A DNA stretch of 64,000 nt from Eubacteriales bacterium. Lineage in GTDB: Bacteria; Bacillota; Clostridia; Lachnospirales; Lachnospiraceae. Positions 60,476 through 64,000 of this stretch are shown here, piece by piece. The first letter of the stretch is position 1. Each line of letters starts with the position of its first letter. The position numbers and the translations under genes are program-made. Location: NCBI GenBank assembly GCA_030533235.1, contig JAUNJN010000002.1:65462-129461 (forward strand), read 5' to 3'. The notes under the pieces were generated by a model, which saw only the letters and a program-made list of their open reading frames with translations, searched no databases and had not been told where the DNA came from.

Positions 60476-61500
60476 TAATACAAGCTACCTGCATTTACAA
60501 TTGGCTGTGCATCATGATTACCACATAACACAACGAGTAGGTTGGAAACCATTGCCGCCTTCCGTTCCTCATCTAACTCAACCAACTGATTCTCATTTAA
60601 TCGCTCAAGTGCCATCTCAACCATACCAACCGCACCATCAACAATCATCTTTCTTGCATCAATAATTGCTGATGCCTGCTGGCGCTGAAGCATAACTGAT
60701 GCGATCTCCGGAGCATATGCAAGGTATGTGATACGTGCCTCGATAATCTCAAGACCTGCATCAGAAACCTTACTCTGAATCTCCTGCTTAATTCGCTCTG
60801 CTACAACCTCGGCAGAACCACGAAGACTTCCCTCATCTGCCTGACCGTCACCGGTTGTATCTACATTGTTTGAAACGTCATACGGATAAATACGAACGAT
60901 ATTACGAAGTGCGCTGTCACACTGTAAGGATAAATATTCCTTGTAATTATCTACATTAAATACAGCCTTTGCAGTGTCTGTAACCTTCCAGATAACTGCG
61001 ATACCGATTTCAACCGGGTTACCAAGACAATCGTTAATTTTCTGTCTGCCGTTATTTAAGGTCATTGCCTTTAAGGAAATCTTCTTACTTGATCCATCAA
61101 TGGAAATTGCGGTTGCCTCGGTTGCAATTTTAAGTGCTGACGAAGTAGTTGTCTCTCCACTTTGGGCAAGCTTTGTTTTCGCTGCCGGGTTTACGGAACT
61201 GCAGAATGGGTTTACGGCGTAAAAGCCAGGCTCACGAATCGTTCCCTTATACTGTCCGAACAAGGTAAGCACCAGTGCTTCCTGTGGCTTTAGCACGCGA
61301 AGTCCACAAAGCGGAATCCAACCAAACGTCAATAACACAATACCCACAACGAGCAATACAACACCGAAATTTTTATCATCACCAGCATCTAACTTTATAC
61401 CTCCTGCAATCACTCCTGCTAAGCCGACAAGCGGCAATAACAATCCGATCATTAATACAATAAATCCATTTTTCTTTGTCGTGTAAATCTTCTCTTGCAT
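60475..61500 (-). CDS. SPFH/Band 7 membrane protein
   Basis: 341 residues. Two membrane helices near the N-terminus (about 13-34 and 44-66) are followed by an SPFH domain: VLKPQEALVLTLFGQYKGTI, PGFYAVNPF, then VWKVTDTAKAVFNVDNYKEYL and ISDAGLEI-type segments (KVSDAGLEIIEARITYLAYAPEIA). SPFH proteins assemble ring- or raft-like scaffolds in the membrane. AAGGAGA precedes the ATG. A 25-residue helical tail with hydrophobic residues ends the protein. Confidence 0.9.
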   Translation of the reverse strand: MQEKIYTTKKNGFIVLMIGLLLPLVGLAGVIAGGIKLDAGDDKNFGVVLLVVGIVLLTFGWIPLCGLRVLKPQEALVLTLFGQYKGTIREPGFYAVNPFCSSVNPAAKTKLAQSGETTTSSALKIATEATAISIDGSSKKISLKAMTLNNGRQKINDCLGNPVEIGIAVIWKVTDTAKAVFNVDNYKEYLSLQCDSALRNIVRIYPYDVSNNVDTTGDGQADEGSLRGSAEVVAERIKQEIQSKVSDAGLEIIEARITYLAYAPEIASVMLQRQQASAIIDARKMIVDGAVGMVEMALERLNENQLVELDEERKAAMVSNLLVVLCGNHDAQPIVNAGSLY

Positions 61501-61568
61501 AACACTCTCTCCTTCATGTAAATGCCTATCCTTGCATTCAAATACATTTCCTTTCTTCGTTTATGTTC

Positions 61569-61633
61569 TTTGATATCAGATATATGAATCTATCTGATAT
61601 CAAAAAGATATCACTTAAATATCGATTTGTCAA
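61569..61633 (-). promoter_or_regulatory. SPFH operon promoter with a 14-bp perfect inverted repeat
   Basis: Minus strand: TTGACA (61633-61628), 17-bp spacer, TATCTT (61610-61605). Directly downstream, TTTGATATCAGATA (61569-61582) and TATCTGATATCAAA (61591-61604) are exact inverted copies around an 8-bp centre, and a third GATATC overlaps the -10 (61607-61612). A bound dimer here would cover the transcription start. The ribbon-helix-helix gene of this operon is the obvious candidate. Confidence 0.8.
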
Positions 61634-61680
61634 GAGTGTTTTTCATTTGACCTCATTTCACACAACGTAATAAATGTAAC

Positions 61681-62718
61681 CTAGTATAAATCCACTATTT
61701 GTACTAACTCATTATTTCCGGTATAGACAAAAATCACGTCCTTGCTTTTTTCAAATAATAGCGAATTGTACTTCTTATCCAATGTACAAATTGTTGTCTG
61801 CTGATTTGTATCAAGTTTAACCTCTTGAATCTGACGACTGTTTACATCATATAAATACACATAATTCTTGTTGCTATCAAAACCAATAATTCTGGTTAAA
61901 TTATTATCCGTTTCGTAAATCGTAGTCGTTTTCTCTTTATCAAAGTCCAATGCAAGAATTCCATCACAATATGTTTCACCTTGCTTATAAGCATAGGATG
62001 ATGCTTTACTACATTTGCTATATAAAATATATCCATTTTCTTCATCTGCAGATAAATTTCCCTCTGATATATAATATGTATCATCTAACTTGATACCTTT
62101 TTTGTTTTCTCCTGTATCACCTATTTTTTTACACAGCACAGAAACTTCTTTTCGATCACAATTTGTCCAATAAAGGAAACCATTATTAAGCATATATTCA
62201 TTAAGATATAATCTGTCATCTAAAACATTCATATTTTCAAAATCAATAACATGGCCATCCTTAACAAATTGAGTTTCCTCAACATAATAAGTAGTTCCAT
62301 CATTTCCTTTTTCCAGATACAAATTGTTTCCATCAAATTCTATTTGTAACACCCCTGACAATTCATAGTTTACCAAACTAGTCATATCAAGTATATGCAA
62401 TTCATCACTGTCATCAAGCACATACAAATATGTTTCAGTGAAAATCATTTCCCTTATTTGTACATCATCAAGAACTTCCATTCCATCCGAATACCGATAC
62501 AGTTTGCCTCCATCAATATACACAATGTCTTTCGTATTATGTGCGGTATATTTATAATCCTTTTTGCAGTCATCCTTAAAATGCTCTATAATATATCTGT
62601 CACTCGAAGTGTCATCTATTTTATACTCCTTTTTATTATGTGCACATCCATATAACATGAAAGATAGTAGCAAAATTAGTAAACCTGTTCTTTTTATGCA
62701 TTTTCTTCCTTTTTTCAT
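61681..62718 (-). CDS. Lipoprotein, probably beta-propeller
   Basis: 345 residues. Signal with lipobox LYGC (C25), then a run of short beta-strand repeats (DIVYIDGGKLYRYSDGME, YLYVLDDSDELHILD, NGFLYWTNCDRKEVSVL, KNYVYLYDVNSRQI) consistent with a beta-propeller of the DUF5050 type. It is exported and lipid-anchored; no enzyme residues are apparent. It may bind wall or sugar ligands; function is unknown. The Shine-Dalgarno context (AGATTGAAAAATG) is weak. Confidence 0.7.
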   Translation of the reverse strand: MKKGRKCIKRTGLLILLLSFMLYGCAHNKKEYKIDDTSSDRYIIEHFKDDCKKDYKYTAHNTKDIVYIDGGKLYRYSDGMEVLDDVQIREMIFTETYLYVLDDSDELHILDMTSLVNYELSGVLQIEFDGNNLYLEKGNDGTTYYVEETQFVKDGHVIDFENMNVLDDRLYLNEYMLNNGFLYWTNCDRKEVSVLCKKIGDTGENKKGIKLDDTYYISEGNLSADEENGYILYSKCSKASSYAYKQGETYCDGILALDFDKEKTTTIYETDNNLTRIIGFDSNKNYVYLYDVNSRQIQEVKLDTNQQTTICTLDKKYNSLLFEKSKDVIFVYTGNNELVQIVDLY

Positions 62719-62791
62719 TTTTCAATCTCCCCACTCTTTTTATACTTCTCCTTACAATCCACAAGAAGAAAATATACATCATGAACAAATA

Positions 62792-64000
62792 TCAACCAAC
62801 ACCGGATAATACAGAATCCATATTCGGATCAAAAAAGTAATTCACGACAAGCGGCATTCCATCCACCGCTGAAATAGCTCCGATACATTTCTTTCCGTCA
62901 GACATCGTACTCTTCATAAAAAACATACAAGCCGGCATATATGCAATTTCTTCTCCATAGGCAATTGGCAAATATACAATTTTCACCTCAACATTGTATT
63001 CGCCGTCTTGTCCGTCTTCTTTCACAATTTCATTATCAGGATATTGGTTAATCAGGTTCTCAACCATATCCGCTCCCTGCTGTAGCAGCTCCTCCATTCC
63101 CTGAAGTCCGGTTTCCATCGCCTGCCCCTCATCCATCACATACCGGTCATTAAAGTCTGCCGAAATCATTCCATCTTCTGTAACACATATACTAATGTAT
63201 TCATAATGTGATATCTCATCATTTATCTTATATATCGTATTTTCATAACCACAATCACCAATTGTTTTTTCAATCTTTTTTCGGTAAAACAATGAATATC
63301 CGTTTCCCAAGGATGTATCTGTCGCCGCTGTATCAACAAGATTGGCATGATATACACACTCATAATCCTCAAAACCCATTTTGCGAAGAATGCCTTCGGC
63401 AATTTCCATTGACTCTGACAGATCACATACATTTTGCGGACACATTTCATCAGAATATTCAAAATATGTCAATTCCTCCTGATTTTCGTTTTCCCATTCT
63501 GTCCGATAGAGGAAAATATCTCTGTAGCCTTTTTCAACGCCTTCCATGGTTTCTCTATAATTGATTGTATACCCCTTTCCATCTATTTTTCCTTGCATTA
63601 TACAAACCTGCATGAATCCCTCTTCTTCCCCACTTCCGTATGGCTGTTGTGTAATTACCTGTTCGGATGTCTGCTCATTCTCCCCGTCGACGATTGTATA
63701 CTCGCCGTTGTCAAACAGATTTTTGGCATAGGATGTTATGTACTCCTCATCAACTTCTATTTCCTTCGCCGGGATAATTTTTGCTTCGGACTGCATCCAT
63801 TCTACGACATCAAAATGAATCTTTGCCGTTCCGGAATTTGTTCGTATTTCATAATCAAAGTTCTGATTCCCTTCGTCCCCTGCTGCATCGGTTTTTGTTC
63901 CGAGAACCTCCTTAAAATCATCCTCAACCGAACTCTTCTTCCCGCATCCGGATACCATCATGGTTACAACTGTCCCCACCAGCACCATTCTTGTTATCTT
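62792..64000 (-). CDS. Lipoprotein, N-terminus outside window
   Basis: The frame is open from the stop at 62792 through the right edge (ATG at 63988 is preceded in frame by KITR). The lipobox VSGC begins the mature protein after a signal segment MVLVGTVVTMMVSGCGKK that probably starts upstream. About 380 residues follow: acidic linker, beta-rich domain with long loops, no known motif. It sits 73 bp above the other lipoprotein on the same strand and may share its transcript. Family unknown. Confidence 0.7.
   Translation of the reverse strand, partial: KITRMVLVGTVVTMMVSGCGKKSSVEDDFKEVLGTKTDAAGDEGNQNFDYEIRTNSGTAKIHFDVVEWMQSEAKIIPAKEIEVDEEYITSYAKNLFDNGEYTIVDGENEQTSEQVITQQPYGSGEEEGFMQVCIMQGKIDGKGYTINYRETMEGVEKGYRDIFLYRTEWENENQEELTYFEYSDEMCPQNVCDLSESMEIAEGILRKMGFEDYECVYHANLVDTAATDTSLGNGYSLFYRKKIEKTIGDCGYENTIYKINDEISHYEYISICVTEDGMISADFNDRYVMDEGQAMETGLQGMEELLQQGADMVENLINQYPDNEIVKEDGQDGEYNVEVKIVYLPIAYGEEIAYMPACMFFMKSTMSDGKKCIGAISAVDGMPLVVNYFFDPNMDSVLSGVG

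Overview
The window looks like chromosome of a low-GC, Gram-positive anaerobe, most likely a Lachnospiraceae-type member of the Clostridia. The signs are a four-subunit 2-oxoacid:ferredoxin oxidoreductase, an oxygen-sensitive class III ribonucleotide reductase, a T-box leader in front of pheST, strong AGGAGG ribosome binding sites, a tRNA gene without encoded CCA, a CdaA/CdaR pair, a PadR plus DUF1700/DUF4097 pair and a DUF4250 gene. No phage, insertion sequence, CRISPR array or rRNA gene was found. Most of it is core chromosome with lineage-specific small genes between.

Layout. 1-262: start of an acidic unknown protein running off the left edge. 490-3501: porGDAB operon. 3573-5936: uvrC and yqeG. 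6015-8099: orphan 694-residue protein. 8253-10350: a membrane-anchored MutS-like ATPase with a small membrane protein, divergent from a PadR/HAAS signalling pair (10519-11917). 12021-13301: aroA, followed by a gene-fusion scar made of remnants of a UvrA-like and a TrmO-like gene. 14419-18333: DUF1653 protein, YtxH-like protein, NhaC antiporter, M18 aminopeptidase. 18330-25121: membrane phosphodiesterase, queA, pheT, pheS and the Phe T-box. 26183-27255: cluster of a cysteine-rich mini-protein and two small unknowns. 27286-31494: leuS, DUF4250 and a degenerate cobalamin-methyltransferase-like protein. 31524-40272: AI-2E-type exporter, AAA ATPase, GGDEF/EAL protein, lysozyme, NatAB-type ABC system with a fused CPBP protease. 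40291-43349: hydrolase-methyltransferase fusion, tRNA-Leu(CAG), trigger-factor-like lipoprotein. 43583-46785: nrdD, nrdG, dut. 46847-51697: sirtuin, cdaR, cdaA and two coiled/membrane proteins. 51838-58271: transporters (AzlCD, EamA, two NhaC, an SLC13-like carrier). 58258-64000: Fe-S aldo/keto reductase, HAD phosphatase, ribbon-helix-helix/SPFH pair with a palindromic promoter, and two lipoproteins, the last cut by the right edge.

How genes fit together. porGDAB supplies acetyl-CoA and reduced ferredoxin. nrdD/nrdG/dut make and protect dNTP pools, and the nrdD promoter carries an NrdR-type box between -35 and -10. pheST is controlled by uncharged tRNA-Phe. cdaA and cdaR form the cyclic-di-AMP module. 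Three NhaC-type antiporters, one SLC13-like carrier and AzlCD indicate heavy investment in ion and amino-acid balance.

No single large new system stands out. The most unusual items are the CobL-like protein with a lost SAM loop, the alpha/beta-hydrolase plus leucine-carboxyl-methyltransferase fusion, the membrane MutS-like ATPase, the cysteine-rich cluster, and the SPFH/RHH unit with a 14-bp perfect inverted repeat at its promoter.
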